A stretch of DNA of 64,000 nt from Sulfuritalea sp. (GCA_023700805.1 JAMPYF010000016.1:1-64000); one strand, 5' to 3'; counted from the first letter of the stretch, positions 45,334 to 56,777 are shown. Program-made: numbers and translations. Notes: generated by a model not told the origin, from the letters alone.

Positions 45334-46264
45334 CGCGCGTCATCACGTTCGCCATGCCCTCGGCCATGTCGGCGCCGAACTGCTTGGCGAACTTTTCGGC
45401 GAAGTTCTGCTTGACGCTGAAATCGCGTATTTCGCTGGCCTTGAACACGTCGCGCGCAACGCTGTCGACCGTGCCGTAACCATCGGCCAGCCCGAGTTCG
45501 ATGCTCTTGGCACCGCTCCACATGAGCCCGGAGAACATCTCGGGGGTTTCCTTGAGGCGCTTGCCACGGCCTTTTCTGACCACGTCGATGAACTGCTGGT
45601 GAATTTCACCCAGCATCTGCTTGGCATGATCCTTGTGATTTTCGTTTTGCGGCGAGAACGGATCGAGAAAACCCTTGCTCTCGCCGGCGGTCAGCAGGCG
45701 GCGCTCGACACCCAGCTTTTCCATGGTGCCGGTAAAGCCGAAGCCGTCCATCAGCACGCCGATCGAGCCGACGATGCTGGCCTTGTCCACATAGATCTTG
45801 TCGGCCGCCGCTGCGACGTAGTAGCCGCCGGAAGCGCAGACGTCCTCGACCACGACATGCAGCGGAATCTCCGGATGCGCAGCGCGCAGGCGGCGTATTT
45901 CGTCGTTGATGATGCCGGACTGGACCGGGCTGCCGCCCGGGCTGTTGATGCGCAGGATCACGCCGGCCGTATGCTTGTCGTCGAAAGCCGCCTGCAGGGC
46001 GGTGATGATGTTCTCGGCGTTGGCGTCGCCCTTGGCCTTGATGACTCCGTTCAGATCGACCAGTGCCGTGAACTTGGCGCCATCGGCGAACTTCTCGGTT
46101 TGCCCCCATTCCATTGCCAGACCGAGAATGACCACCAGGTAGCCAAAGCCGAGCAGTTTGAAAAAGATGCCCCAGCGGCGACCGCGGCGCTGCTCGGCGA
46201 GAGCCTCCATGGCGAGCTTTTCGAGCACCTTGCGTTCCCACTGCTGATCATTGCTATCCGACAC
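45320..46264 (-). CDS. S49-family signal peptide peptidase (SppA/SohB-like)
   Basis: A 314-residue membrane protease if started at GTG 46264, which has AGGCAGG just upstream; a TTG at 46282 is an alternative. There is one membrane helix at about residues 36-55 (FFKLLGFGYLVVILGLAMEW). The catalytic Ser lies in VEDVCASGGYYVAAAADKIY and the general-base Lys is expected a little beyond the conserved ASIVGSIGVL; the latter stretch and the following GVERRLLTAGESKGFLDPFSP are typical of short SppA proteins. It probably degrades signal peptides left in the membrane. It overlaps the Rieske gene upstream by 11 bases and ppk1 at its end. Confidence 0.88.
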   Translation of the reverse strand: MSDSNDQQWERKVLEKLAMEALAEQRRGRRWGIFFKLLGFGYLVVILGLAMEWGQTEKFADGAKFTALVDLNGVIKAKGDANAENIITALQAAFDDKHTAGVILRINSPGGSPVQSGIINDEIRRLRAAHPEIPLHVVVEDVCASGGYYVAAAADKIYVDKASIVGSIGVLMDGFGFTGTMEKLGVERRLLTAGESKGFLDPFSPQNENHKDHAKQMLGEIHQQFIDVVRKGRGKRLKETPEMFSGLMWSGAKSIELGLADGYGTVDSVARDVFKASEIRDFSVKQNFAEKFAKQFGADMAEGMANVMTRVTLR

Positions 46265-46631
46265 TTTGCCTGCCTTCCTCAATCAAGAATATCTGCCCCC
46301 CGTCCTCTTGCACCGACAAGGCGACCAGCCCTTTGCCATTGCAGCGTCCGCCCATGCAATGCCCGGAATCCGGGGCGTAGAGCGCGCCATGCGTGGCGCA
46401 AATCAAGTATAAGCCTGAATGATCGAAGAACTCCCCTTGCTGCCAGTCCAGTTCGACCGGAATATGGCCGCAGCGGTTCAGAAATGCATGGACCTGCCCG
46501 CGATAGCGCACCGCGAAAGCCGGCTCCGCTATCCCCGCTCGATCGACCGTGAAACGCAGGCCATGACCGCCGTCGACCAGCGCGTCGCTGTCGCCGATCA
46601 GGCGCCGGTTCAGGCCTGCTGTCGCAGCCAC
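46254..46631 (-). CDS. Rieske [2Fe-2S] ferredoxin-like protein
   Basis: A 125-residue protein. Both cluster-binding boxes are present: C-x-H in NRCGHIPVELDW and C-x-x-H in ICATHGALYAPDSGHC. Such small Rieske proteins act as electron carriers or accessory ferredoxins. No ATG is available; GTG 46631 (VAATAGLNRRL) is the best start and overlaps the end of the HAD gene by about 22 bases, implying coupled translation. The gene runs into the S49 peptidase. An identical order (rluC, HAD phosphatase, Rieske, S49 peptidase) is common in betaproteobacteria, from memory. Confidence 0.85.
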   Translation of the reverse strand: MAATAGLNRRLIGDSDALVDGGHGLRFTVDRAGIAEPAFAVRYRGQVHAFLNRCGHIPVELDWQQGEFFDHSGLYLICATHGALYAPDSGHCMGGRCNGKGLVALSVQEDGGQIFLIEEGRQSVG

Positions 46632-47266
46632 GCCGCCAGTTCGGCCACATTGGCCGCACAGTAAAGCGGGGTTTCCGCCTCCAGGCTGTCGCGCGGATGC
46701 GCGCCATAGGCCACGCCGAGCGCCGCAACCCCTGCATTCTTGGCCATCAGCAGATCGTGCGTGGTGTCGCCGATCATCAGCGTGGCTTCCGGCTCGACGC
46801 CGAATTCGGCCATCAATTCCTCGAGCATTTGCGGATGCGGCTTCGAATGGCATTCGTCGGCGCAGCGCGAGGCCTGGAAACGCGGCCCCAGCCCGCTGAC
46901 CTCGAAGGCGCGGTCCAGCCCCTTGCGCGTCTTGCCCGTGGCAACAGCAAGCATGTGTCCCGCCGCAGCCAGTTCATCGATCAGTTCCGCTGCGCCGTCG
47001 AACAGCAGCAGATCCTGATCCTGGGCCAGATAGTGATGCCGATAGCGCTCCGCGACGGCCTGGTAGCGTTCCGTCGGCAAATCCGGCAGGGCGTGGCGCA
47101 AGGCGTCGATCAGTCCCAGCCCGATGATGTGGCTGGCGCGTTCGTCGCTGGGCGGCGGAATGTCGAGGTCCCGCGCCGCGGCCTGGATGCTGGCAACGAT
47201 GGCGCCGGTGGAATCCATCAGGGTACCGTCCCAGTCGAAGACGATCAGTTCAAAACGCTTGGCCAT
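46610..47266 (-). CDS. HAD-superfamily hydrolase (phosphoglycolate phosphatase-like)
   Basis: A 218-residue HAD-IA phosphatase starting at ATG 47266. Motif I is FDWDGTLMDST (nucleophile and acid Asp), motif II is in AVATGKTRKGLDRA (Thr), motif III Lys is in SKPHPQMLEEL, and motif IV is MIGDTTHDLLMAKNAG. The cap domain is of the Gph type. It overlaps rluC by 17 bases upstream and the Rieske gene downstream. The substrate is unproven; a housekeeping phosphate-ester repair role is plausible from context. Confidence 0.9.
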   Translation of the reverse strand: MAKRFELIVFDWDGTLMDSTGAIVASIQAAARDLDIPPPSDERASHIIGLGLIDALRHALPDLPTERYQAVAERYRHHYLAQDQDLLLFDGAAELIDELAAAGHMLAVATGKTRKGLDRAFEVSGLGPRFQASRCADECHSKPHPQMLEELMAEFGVEPEATLMIGDTTHDLLMAKNAGVAALGVAYGAHPRDSLEAETPLYCAANVAELAAWLRQQA

Positions 47267-48212
47267 AAGTCCTTGTTTCGTTCTCGTCGAGTTTTTCGGT
47301 GAAGCGGCGCAATTCGTCCGGCAGCGGCGCGGCGAGTTCCACCGGCGCACCCGAAAGCGGATGCGGCAGCGCCAGCTTGGCCGCATGCAGGAACATGCGG
47401 CCGAGCCCGGCTTTCTGCAAGGCCTTGTTCAGGGAAAAATCGCCGTACTTGTCGTCGCCGGCGATCGGAAACCCCAGGTGGGCGAGGTGCACCCGGATCT
47501 GGTGGGTACGCCCGGTCTTGAGTTCGACCTCGACCAGGCTGAAGTTCTCCCAGCGGGCGACCAGCCGCATGATCGAATGCGAGGCCTTGCCCTCGGGATT
47601 CACGCTGACCCGTCGTTCGCCCTCGGCCGTCAAATACTTGAGCAAAGGCAGGCGCACATGCTGCAGTTCGTTGCGCCAGCATCCCTTGACCAGTGCCAGA
47701 TAGCGTTTGGCAATGACGCCGTCGCGGAACTGGTCGTGCAGTTTGGTCAGCGCGGCGCGCTTCTTGGCCACCACCAGCAGGCCCGAGGTGTCCCGATCGA
47801 GCCGGTGGGCGAGTTCGAGAAACTTCGCCTGCGGCCGGGCCCGGCGCAGCTGTTCGATCACGCCGAAGGACACGCCGCTGCCGCCATGCACCGCGACGCC
47901 GGCCGGCTTGTCGATCACGATGAGCGCTTCATCCTCGTAGGCGATTTCAAAATCGCGTGCCGGAACAGCGGCTTGCGACGGCCGCTCGGCGGTCCGCATG
48001 GGCGGCACGCGCAAGCGGTCGCCGATCTTGAGCCGGTATTCCGCCGGCACCCTGCCCTTGTTCACCCGCACTTCGCCGCTGCGCACGATGCGATAGATAT
48101 GGCTCTTCGGTACGCCTTTGGCGATACGCAGCAGAAAATTGTCGATGCGCTGGCCCTCGGCCTCTTCGCCGACCTCAAGCCACGTGACCGAATCTTTGCT
48201 TAAGTCCTTCAT
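47250..48212 (-). CDS. rluC: 23S rRNA pseudouridine synthase RluC
   Basis: A 320-residue protein starting at ATG 48212 (MKDLSKDSVTWLEV). An S4 RNA-binding domain at about 15-75 (QRIDNFLLRIAKGVPKSHIYRIVRSGEVRVN) precedes the catalytic domain, with the Asp in LELAHRLDRDTSGLLVVAKK and the motifs ELKTGRTHQIRVHLAHLG and LFLHAAKL-like FLHAAKLALPHPLSG. It modifies U955, U2504 and U2580 of 23S rRNA in E. coli numbering. It is divergent from rne, as in many proteobacteria; the rne promoter overlaps its first codons. Confidence 0.93.
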   Translation of the reverse strand: MKDLSKDSVTWLEVGEEAEGQRIDNFLLRIAKGVPKSHIYRIVRSGEVRVNKGRVPAEYRLKIGDRLRVPPMRTAERPSQAAVPARDFEIAYEDEALIVIDKPAGVAVHGGSGVSFGVIEQLRRARPQAKFLELAHRLDRDTSGLLVVAKKRAALTKLHDQFRDGVIAKRYLALVKGCWRNELQHVRLPLLKYLTAEGERRVSVNPEGKASHSIMRLVARWENFSLVEVELKTGRTHQIRVHLAHLGFPIAGDDKYGDFSLNKALQKAGLGRMFLHAAKLALPHPLSGAPVELAAPLPDELRRFTEKLDENETRTYGQAF

Positions 48213-48224
48213 TTGCAATATACT
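48196..48224 (+). promoter_or_regulatory. Sigma70 promoter of rne
   Basis: TTGCTT (48196-48201), a 17-base spacer and TATACT (48219-48224) form a strong sigma70 promoter. Transcription would start near 48231. It overlaps the start codon of divergent rluC, so the two may interfere. Confidence 0.65.
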
Positions 48225-48230
48225 GCTCGC

Positions 48231-48688
48231 TTGGTTAGCCGTCCCGTGACGGTGTGCCCGGCGGCCCGAAGTGGCGTCGGTGGCACGGCTCCCGGGGGGG
48301 TTGTTGCCGTCACTGCAGCGTCGCTTATCAGCGATCAAGTGCATAGCGGCGACAAGGGCGCGAAAGCAACAGGAAACAACCGCCGGAACTCACAACTCCG
48401 ACCGGTAACGCGACCAGCTGACCTCAGGGTGTTTCGCTCGCCCGAAAGAGCGATACTACTAGATTGCGCGCTACACACGCACAGATTTGGGCACAGATTG
48501 CCGGACGCTGACAGCAAGTCAGCGCCCGCCTTACCGAAGACAAGTCGTCAACCCCGTTTGCCACGCTAAACCCAGGCACCATGAAACTGCCAAACCAACC
48601 GCAAACCCGAGTCACACCGCCCGCGTCCTGACGCCCGCGGTGTGCGACTTGTCGTGCCCTCCTGCAGTGAATGCGCGCGGGAGCACAC
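48231..48688 (+). promoter_or_regulatory. Long structured 5' leader of rne
   Basis: About 458 bases with no gene separate the predicted transcription start from the rne ATG. Visible structures are a hairpin TCGCTC/GAGCGA (48434-48453), a perfect 7-bp hairpin CGCTGAC/GTCAGCG with a 5-base loop (48506-48524), and a two-part hairpin at 48613-48644 (CACACCGC/GCGGTGTG outside, GCGT/ACGC inside, CCTG loop). The last lies about 45 bases before the start codon. In E. coli the 361-base rne leader folds into hairpins that let RNase E control its own mRNA; a similar role is likely here. No homology to that leader was detected by eye. Nothing else was found in this stretch. Confidence 0.55.
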
Positions 48689-51442
48689 ATGAAACGCATG
48701 CTTTTCAATGCGACGCAGGCTGAGGAACTCCGCGTCGCGATCGTCGATGGTCAGAAGCTGATTGACCTCGACATCGAATCAGCCAACAAAGAGCAGCGCA
48801 AGAGCAACATCTACAAGGCCGTCATCACGCGCATCGAGCCCAGCCTCGAAGCCGCCTTCGTGGACTATGGCGCCGAGCGCCACGGCTTCCTGCCGTTCAA
48901 GGAAATTTCCCGCACCTATTTCAAGCCCGGCGTCGACGCCGGCAAGGCGCGCATCCAGGACGTTCTCAGCAACGGCCAGGAACTCATCGTCCAGGTCGAA
49001 AAGGACGAGCGCGGCAACAAGGGTGCGGCGCTGACCACCTACGTCTCGCTGGCCGGCCGCTACCTGGTGCTGATGCCGAACAATCCCCGTGGCGGCGGCG
49101 TTTCGCGCCGCGTCGAGGGCGACGACCGCCAGGAACTGCGCGAAATCATGGACCAGCTCGTGGTTCCCGCCGGCACCAGCCTGATCGCCCGCACCGCGGG
49201 CATCGGCCGCAGCCTCGAAGAACTGCAGTGGGACTTGAACTACCTGCTGCAACTGTGGACCGCCATCGACGGCGCGGCCAAGGCCCAGAGCGGCGCCTTC
49301 CTGATTTATCAGGAATCCAGCCTGGTGATCCGCGCCATCCGCGATTACTTCCACTCGGAAATCGGCGAGATCCTGATCGACACCGACGACATCTTCGAAC
49401 AGGCGCAGCAGTTCATGGCGCACGTGATGCCGGGCACCGTGAATCGCGTCAAGCGCTACCACGACGACGTGCCGCTGTTCTCGCGCTTCCAGATCGAGCA
49501 CCAGATCGAATCCGCCTACTCGCGCCAGGTGACCCTGCCCTCGGGCGGCGCCATCGTGATCGACCACACCGAGGCCCTGGTCTCGGTCGACGTCAACTCG
49601 GGCCGCGCCACCAAGGGCAGCGACATCGAGGAGACAGCGCTGCGCACCAACTGCGAAGCGGCCGACGAAATCGCGCGCCAGTTGCGCCTGCGCGACCTCG
49701 GCGGGCTGATCGTGATCGACTTCATCGACATGGAATCGGCGAAGAACCAGCGTGAAGTCGAGAACCGCCTGCGCGACGCGCTGCATTTCGACCGCGCCCG
49801 GGTCCAGACCGGCAAGATCAGCCGCTTCGGCCTGCTCGAACTGTCGCGTCAGCGCCTGCGTCCGGCGCTTGCCGAAACCAGCTACATCACCTGCCCGCGC
49901 TGCACCGGCACCGGCCACATCCGCAGCACCGAATCGGCCGCGCTGCACATCCTGCGCATCCTCGAAGAGGAATCGATGAAGGAAAACACCGGCGCCCTGC
50001 ACTGCCAGGTTCCGGTGGATGTCGCCACCTTCCTGCTCAACGAGAAGCGCGTCGACATCTCGCGCATCGAGATGCGCCATCGCGTCAATCTGGTGATCGT
50101 GCCCAATCGCCACCTGGAGACGCCGGCCCATGAAATCGTCCGCCTGCGCCACGATCAGCTGAATGCCGAGGGCGTCGTCCTCGCCAGCTACCAGATGGCG
50201 GAAAAGCCGATCGAGGAAGCCTATCAGCCGCCTTCGGCCAATGCCGAAGCCAAGCCGGTCAAGATCGAAGCCGCGGTCAAGGGCATCACGCCCGATCAGC
50301 CGGCGCCGATCGTCGAGCCGAAGGCCGTTGCGCCGCTCGTCCAGCCCGTGGCGGCCCGCGAACCCGGCTTCTTCAGCAAGCTGGTGTCCTTCTTCACCGG
50401 CGGCGCGACACCCGCGGCACCGGCACCTGCCGAAGCCAAGACCGACCGCCCGCCGCGCCGCGAAGGCTCGCGCGACCGCAACCGTGACGGCAATCGTGAA
50501 GGCGGTCGCGGCGGTCGCGATCGCAACAATCGCCGCGATGGACGCGAAGGCGGCGAACGCAAGGAACGCGGCGAGCAGGCACCGCGCCCGCAAGGCAAGC
50601 GCGAGGAGACCCAGGGTGAAACGGGCAACCGCAAGCCGCGTGAGCCACGCGAGCCGAGGGAACCCAAGGAAGCCCGCGAACCCAGGGAAGCCCGGGAGCC
50701 GAAGGAAGTCCGCGAACCGCGTCCGCCGCGCGAACCGCGTGAACCGCGTCCGCCGCGCGGCGAGGCCGCCCAGACCGGCGTGTCGCCAGCGCCAACTCCC
50801 GGCTCCGAAGGCGGTGCCGAGGGCGAAGCCCGCAGCGGACGCCGCAGTCGCGGCCGCGGTCGCGGCCGTGGGCGCAGCGAGGAAGGCAGCATGACGGAAA
50901 CCGCAGGATTCGTCGCCGTTCAGGCGACCCTGCCGGCGGCCGACGAATCCGCCATCGCCGCGGCAGTTATCGAGCCGGTAACGGCTTCGATGGCCGCAGC
51001 AGCCGCTCCGCCAGCCCAGGAGCAGGTCGCGGCGCCAACGCTCGCAGCCGAAATCACGGCCGAAGCCGCGGCGCCCGCCGCAGCTGAAGTCGAGACGCCG
51101 GCAGCCGTCGTCGTGGCGGATCCGGTCGCGCCGATGGCACCTGTCGCCGCGCCGGCAGCTGTGGCGCCAGCGCCGCAGTCCGTCGTGGAAGCCGCAGCCG
51201 CCCCTGAGCCCGCGGCGGCCCCCGTTGTTGCGAACCCTATCATCGTGCCGCCGGCACCGCAGCCCGCCCCGGTCGATGTCAAGGAATCCCTGCAGCAGGT
51301 CGGCCTGGTGATGATCGAAACCAGCCATGCGGCACCGGTCGCGAACACGTTCGCACCGGCACAGCCTCTTGGCCGCAAGCCGAAGCCGGCGCCGGTGATC
51401 CCCAACGAGCCGCTGCAACTGGTGGAAACCAAGCACGACTGA
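48689..51442 (+). CDS. rne: Ribonuclease E
   Basis: A 917-residue endoribonuclease that starts most mRNA decay and processes rRNA and tRNA. ATG 48689 ([24 protein letters not shown]) follows GGGAG. The S1 domain is at about 35-120, the 5'-sensor and DNase-I-like catalytic region contains the metal-binding Asp residues in [12 protein letters not shown] and VIDFIDMES, and the Zn-link is [11 protein letters not shown]. The C-terminal 400 residues are disordered: an Arg/Asn-rich RNA-binding stretch, an imperfect repeat of [12 protein letters not shown] units at about 650-690 and a long Ala/Pro-rich tail ending [19 protein letters not shown], perhaps a partner-binding motif. A repeat copy lies in this region (50777-50800). 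A bidirectional terminator follows. Confidence 0.95.
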   Translation: MKRMLFNATQAEELRVAIVDGQKLIDLDIESANKEQRKSNIYKAVITRIEPSLEAAFVDYGAERHGFLPFKEISRTYFKPGVDAGKARIQDVLSNGQELIVQVEKDERGNKGAALTTYVSLAGRYLVLMPNNPRGGGVSRRVEGDDRQELREIMDQLVVPAGTSLIARTAGIGRSLEELQWDLNYLLQLWTAIDGAAKAQSGAFLIYQESSLVIRAIRDYFHSEIGEILIDTDDIFEQAQQFMAHVMPGTVNRVKRYHDDVPLFSRFQIEHQIESAYSRQVTLPSGGAIVIDHTEALVSVDVNSGRATKGSDIEETALRTNCEAADEIARQLRLRDLGGLIVIDFIDMESAKNQREVENRLRDALHFDRARVQTGKISRFGLLELSRQRLRPALAETSYITCPRCTGTGHIRSTESAALHILRILEEESMKENTGALHCQVPVDVATFLLNEKRVDISRIEMRHRVNLVIVPNRHLETPAHEIVRLRHDQLNAEGVVLASYQMAEKPIEEAYQPPSANAEAKPVKIEAAVKGITPDQPAPIVEPKAVAPLVQPVAAREPGFFSKLVSFFTGGATPAAPAPAEAKTDRPPRREGSRDRNRDGNREGGRGGRDRNNRRDGREGGERKERGEQAPRPQGKREETQGETGNRKPREPREPREPKEAREPREAREPKEVREPRPPREPREPRPPRGEAAQTGVSPAPTPGSEGGAEGEARSGRRSRGRGRGRGRSEEGSMTETAGFVAVQATLPAADESAIAAAVIEPVTASMAAAAAPPAQEQVAAPTLAAEITAEAAAPAAAEVETPAAVVVADPVAPMAPVAAPAAVAPAPQSVVEAAAAPEPAAAPVVANPIIVPPAPQPAPVDVKESLQQVGLVMIETSHAAPVANTFAPAQPLGRKPKPAPVIPNEPLQLVETKHD
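50777..50800 (+). repeat. Interspersed repeat, copy G (inside rne)
   Basis: GGCGTGTCGCCAGCGCCAACT followed by CCC; the core and left flank are exact. It is translated as GVSPAPTPG in the disordered tail of RNase E, where an insertion would be tolerated. Confidence 0.45.
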
Positions 51443-51465
51443 AGTCGGCCCTACCAGGCCTATCC

Positions 51466-51489
51466 AACGGGCGCCCTCGGGCGCCCGTT
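51466..51489. terminator. Bidirectional terminator between rne and the phosphatase gene
   Basis: A perfect 11-bp stem (AACGGGCGCCC/GGGCGCCCGTT) with a 2-base TC gap lies between the convergent stops. The T-rich stretch after it (GTTGTTCATTTCATT) is weak on the plus strand. Confidence 0.75.
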
Positions 51490-51491
51490 GT

Positions 51492-51961
51492 TCATTTCAT
51501 TGCGAGCTGGCGGATCAGTTGCATTGCCGCATCCTCCACCAGGTCGAGCACATGCTCGAAGCCCTCGGCGCCGCCGTAGTAGGGATCGGGCACCTCGGTC
51601 AGATCGAAGCGTTCGCTGAAATCGAGCAGCAAGCCCAGCTTGTTCCGGTGCTGCGGCGGACAGGCGCGCTGCAGCGATGCCAGGTGGTCGGGACCCATCG
51701 CCAGCACGCGGTCGAAGCGAATGAAATCGAACTCCGTCACGCGCCGCGCGCGCAGCGGCGCCAAGTCGTAGCCACGGCGCCGCGCCGCGGCGATGCTGCG
51801 CGGATCGGGCGGCTCGCCGAGATGGTAGCCATGGGTGCCGGCCGAATCGAATTCGAACAGTTGCTCCACTCCCTGCTGCTGCGCCAAGCCGCGCGCCACG
51901 CCTTCCGCCGTCGGCGAACGACAGATATTGCCGGTGCAGACGAACAGTATCTTGTGCGGCA

Positions 51962-51962
<1 letters not shown>
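51492..51962 (-). CDS. Low-molecular-weight protein tyrosine phosphatase
   Basis: A 156-residue enzyme starting at ATG 51962. The P-loop is at the N-terminus (ILFVCTGNICRSPTAEG: CX5R with the nucleophilic Cys and the Arg). The general acid is the Asp in EVPDPYYGGAEGFEHVLDLVEDA. It dephosphorylates tyrosine on proteins, often kinases of polysaccharide export, though none is nearby. The start overlaps the uvrB stop by one base (TGATG). It converges with rne. Confidence 0.93.
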
Positions 51963-54034
<2,072 letters not shown>

Positions 54035-54130
54035 AACCTGTTTATTTACTTATGGAAACCCGGGAAAAACCTGATCGAAAGCGCTGCGCCGATCGGGTAT
54101 TATTGCGCGCTTCGCACGGCAGCAGAAATT

Positions 54131-54155
54131 CGCCGTCGCGCCAGCGCCAACTTTT
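54131..54155 (+). repeat. Interspersed 25-bp repeat, copy H
   Basis: A full-length copy with CGCCGT, CG, CGCCAGCGCCAACT and TTT. It lies in the 146-base spacer between uvrB and the aminotransferase gene, 25 bases before the aminotransferase start codon. Confidence 0.85.
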
Positions 54156-54180
54156 CAATTTTCCCGCATCCGGAGCATTC

Positions 54181-55383
54181 ATGAGTTCTATCTTCGCCGC
54201 CGTCGAATTGGCCCCCCGCGACCCCATCCTGGGCCTCAACGAAGCCTTCAATGCCGACACCAATCCGAACAAGGTCAACCTCGGCGTCGGCGTCTATTTC
54301 GGCGACGACGGCAAGATCCCGCTGCTGGCCGCCGTCAAGGCGGCCGAGAAGGCCCGCCTGGAAACCCAGCCGGCGCGCGGCTACCAGCCCATCGAGGGCA
54401 TTCCCGCCTACAACAACGCCGTGCAGGGCCTGCTCTTCGGCAAGGATTCCGCACTGCTCGCGGCCGGCCGCGCCATCACCTGCGAATGCCTGGGCGGCAC
54501 CGGTGCGCTGAAGGTCGGCGCCGACTACCTGAAACGCCTGCTGCCCGGCGCCAAGGTCTATATCAGCGATCCGAGCTGGGAAAACCACCGCGCCCTGTTC
54601 GAATCCGCCGGCTTCACGGTCGAGAACTACGCCTACTACGACGCTGCCACGCGCGGCGTCGATTTTGCCGGCATGAAGGCCGCGCTGGCGGCGATGCCGG
54701 CCAAGTCCGTCGTCGTGCTGCATGCCTGCTGCCACAACCCGACCGGCGCCGATCTCTCGGCCGCCCAGTGGGCCGAAGTGGTCGAAACGGTCAAGGCGCG
54801 CGACTTGGTCGCCTTCATCGACATGGCCTACCAGGGCTTCGCCGACGGCATCAAGCCCGACGCCATCGCGCTCGACCTGTTCGCCGCTTCCGGCCTGCAG
54901 TTCCTGGTTTCCAGCAGCTTCAGCAAGTCCTTTTCGCTCTACGGCGAGCGCGTCGGCGCGCTGACCATCGTCACCGCCGGCAAGGACGAATCGGCCCGCG
55001 TGCTGTCGCAGGTCAAGCGCGTGATCCGCACCAACTATTCCAACCCGCCCACCCATGGCGGCGCCGTGGTCGCCGCCGTGCTCTCCAGCCCCGAACTGCG
55101 CCAGCAATGGGAAGACGAACTGGCCGGCATGCGCGAGCGCATCCGCGCCATGCGCATGAGCCTGGCCGACAAGCTCACCGCCGCCGGCGCCACCGGCTTC
55201 GACTTCATCAAGGTGCAGCGCGGCATGTTCAGCTACACGGGCCTCAGCGCCGAACAGGTGGAAAGGCTGCGCGCCGAGTTCGGCATCTACGCCGTCAGCA
55301 CCGGCCGCATCTGCGTCGCCGCGCTCAACACGCGCAACATCGATTACGTCGCCAAGGCCATCGCCACGGTGCTGAAGAAGTAA
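54181..55383 (+). CDS. tyrB: Aromatic amino-acid / aspartate aminotransferase
   Basis: A 400-residue PLP-dependent class I aminotransferase. The start MSSIFAAVELAPRDPILGLNEAFNAD is typical of the AspC/TyrB group. It contains GVYFGDDGKIPLL, the PLP-contact Asn/Pro in HACCHNPTGADL, the PLP-binding Lys in SSSFSKSFSLYGERVG and RGMFSYTGLS near the C-terminus. It transaminates aspartate, tyrosine or phenylalanine with 2-oxoglutarate. It is divergent from uvrB; the leader contains repeat copy H. The choice between aspC and tyrB is not certain from sequence. A tRNA-Asn gene with its own promoter follows. Confidence 0.9.
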   Translation: MSSIFAAVELAPRDPILGLNEAFNADTNPNKVNLGVGVYFGDDGKIPLLAAVKAAEKARLETQPARGYQPIEGIPAYNNAVQGLLFGKDSALLAAGRAITCECLGGTGALKVGADYLKRLLPGAKVYISDPSWENHRALFESAGFTVENYAYYDAATRGVDFAGMKAALAAMPAKSVVVLHACCHNPTGADLSAAQWAEVVETVKARDLVAFIDMAYQGFADGIKPDAIALDLFAASGLQFLVSSSFSKSFSLYGERVGALTIVTAGKDESARVLSQVKRVIRTNYSNPPTHGGAVVAAVLSSPELRQQWEDELAGMRERIRAMRMSLADKLTAAGATGFDFIKVQRGMFSYTGLSAEQVERLRAEFGIYAVSTGRICVAALNTRNIDYVAKAIATVLKK

Positions 55384-55391
55384 CAAAGCTA

Positions 55392-55420
55392 TTGCGAGCA
55401 CAAACGGGCGCAGCTATAAT
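55392..55420 (+). promoter_or_regulatory. Sigma70 promoter of tRNA-Asn
   Basis: TTGCGA (55392-55397), 17 bases, and a perfect TATAAT (55415-55420), followed by a GC-rich discriminator (CCGCGCC) typical of stable RNA promoters under stringent control. Start expected near 55427. Confidence 0.75.
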
Positions 55421-55437
55421 CCGCGCCTCTTGAATGT

Positions 55438-55513
55438 TCCTCGATAGCTCAGTCGGTAGAGCGCCGGACTGTTAATCCGTAGGTCCCTGGTTCGAGCCCA
55501 GGTCGAGGAGCCA
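55438..55513 (+). tRNA. tRNA-Asn (GTT)
   Basis: A 76-base cloverleaf. The acceptor stem TCCTCGA (55438-55444) pairs with TCGAGGA (55503-55509), then G and an encoded CCA end (55511-55513). The D-loop shows AGCTCAGTCGGTAGAGC, the anticodon loop CTGTTAA with anticodon GTT at 55471-55473, and the T-arm CCTGGTTCGAGCCCAGG. Confidence 0.97.
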
Positions 55514-55528
55514 GAAATACAAGCACTT

Positions 55529-55556
55529 AGCCAATCCCTCGGGGTTGGCTTTTTGC
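55529..55556 (+). terminator. Rho-independent terminator after tRNA-Asn
   Basis: AGCCAATCC pairs with GGGTTGGCT (one U-G pair, CTCG loop), followed by a run of five T (55550-55554). Confidence 0.8.
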
Positions 55557-55603
55557 TTTACGGAGATACGCGCAGATATGCGCGCGAAGAGAGGAAGCAA
55601 GCC

Positions 55604-55942
55604 ATGAGCACCCTGCCCCAATGTCCGCAATGCAGTTCGGAATTCACCTACGAGGACGGCGAGAACTACGTCTGCCCGGAATGCGCCCACGAATGGCCCC
55701 AGCAAGCCGCGGCCGGCGGCGACGAGCAGCGCGTCGTCAAGGACTCCAACGGCAACGTGCTGCAGGACGGCGACACCGTGACCGTGATCAAGGACCTCAA
55801 GATCAAGGGCGCGTCGTCGGTGGTCAAGGTCGGCACCAAGGTCAAGAACATCCGCCTGGTCAAAGGCGATCACGACATCGACTGCAAGATAGACGGCATC
55901 GGCGCGATGCAGCTGAAATCGGAGTTTGTGAAGAAGGCTTAG
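55604..55942 (+). CDS. YjdM/PhnA-family zinc-ribbon protein
   Basis: A 112-residue protein starting at ATG 55604 ([14 protein letters not shown]). The N-terminal zinc ribbon has two CxxC pairs (CPQC and CPEC), followed by the PhnA-type C-terminal domain ([40 protein letters not shown]). The family was named for a phosphonate operon but its function is unknown. An upstream ATG in the same frame would add 17 residues overlapping the terminator; it is unlikely. The SAM methyltransferase follows 26 bases downstream. Confidence 0.9.
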   Translation: MSTLPQCPQCSSEFTYEDGENYVCPECAHEWPQQAAAGGDEQRVVKDSNGNVLQDGDTVTVIKDLKIKGASSVVKVGTKVKNIRLVKGDHDIDCKIDGIGAMQLKSEFVKKA

Positions 55943-55968
55943 ATCCAGGCTCTTTCAACTATTTCCTG

Positions 55969-56697
55969 ATGCCGCTAACCATGAAGATTTCCGACCCTAG
56001 CGCCGCGCAGATTTGCGACGAATGCGAACTGATCGCCGCCGAACTGCCCCTGGAGCATGCGCAAGTGCTTGAACTCGGCTGCGGCAAGGCGGAGAAGACC
56101 CGCGCCATCGCACAGAAGGTCGCCGCCATCGTGGCGCTGGAAGTCGATGCGATACAGCATGCCCTGAACTTGCGCATTGCCGACCTGCCGAACGTCAGTT
56201 TTCGCCAGGGGGCCGCGGAGGACATCCCGGCGGCGGATAGCTCGTTCGACATCGTCATGATGTTCAAGTCGCTGCATCATGTGCCGACCAGCAGGATGGA
56301 CCGTGCACTCAGCGAGATTCGCAGAGTTCTGAAGCCGGGCGGCCTGGCCTGGATTTCCGAGCCGGTCTATGCCGGGGAGTTCAACGAAATCCTGCGCCTG
56401 TTCCACGACGAGAAGGAAGTTCGCGAAGCCGCCTTCGCTGCCGTCCGTCGGGCCGTCGACGACGGTCGCTTCATGCTCGTCGGGCAGCGCTTCTTCGCCA
56501 CGCCGGGCCACTTCGACAGCTTCGCCCAGTTCGAGGAACGGGTCATCCGGGTCACCCATACCGACCATCGGCTCGCGCCGGAACTGCACGCTGCCGTTCG
56601 CAGGAAATTCGAGGCGCATCTGACGGCCACCGGCGCCGATTTCCGCAACCCGCTGCGCGTCGACATCCTGCGCAAGCCGCCCGACGACGGCGGCTGA
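55969..56697 (+). CDS. Class I SAM-dependent methyltransferase
   Basis: A 242-residue protein if started at ATG 55969; ATG 55981 (MKISDPSAAQ) is an alternative. The SAM-binding motif I is VLELGCGKAEKTRAIA, followed by ALEVD and the motif FRQGAAEDIPAADSSFDIVMMFKSLHHVP, and EIRRVLKPGGLAWISEP, all typical of the UbiE/Methyltransf_11 group. The substrate is unknown. It lies between the PhnA-like gene and a small hypothetical gene; no operon evidence beyond spacing. Confidence 0.85.
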   Translation: MPLTMKISDPSAAQICDECELIAAELPLEHAQVLELGCGKAEKTRAIAQKVAAIVALEVDAIQHALNLRIADLPNVSFRQGAAEDIPAADSSFDIVMMFKSLHHVPTSRMDRALSEIRRVLKPGGLAWISEPVYAGEFNEILRLFHDEKEVREAAFAAVRRAVDDGRFMLVGQRFFATPGHFDSFAQFEERVIRVTHTDHRLAPELHAAVRRKFEAHLTATGADFRNPLRVDILRKPPDDGG

Positions 56698-56777
56698 CCG
56701 CGGTTCGACGGCACCGATGCGCCAGCCAATATCCCGACATTGCCACTATTTCAAACCTTCACATTCGAGAGACTGCC

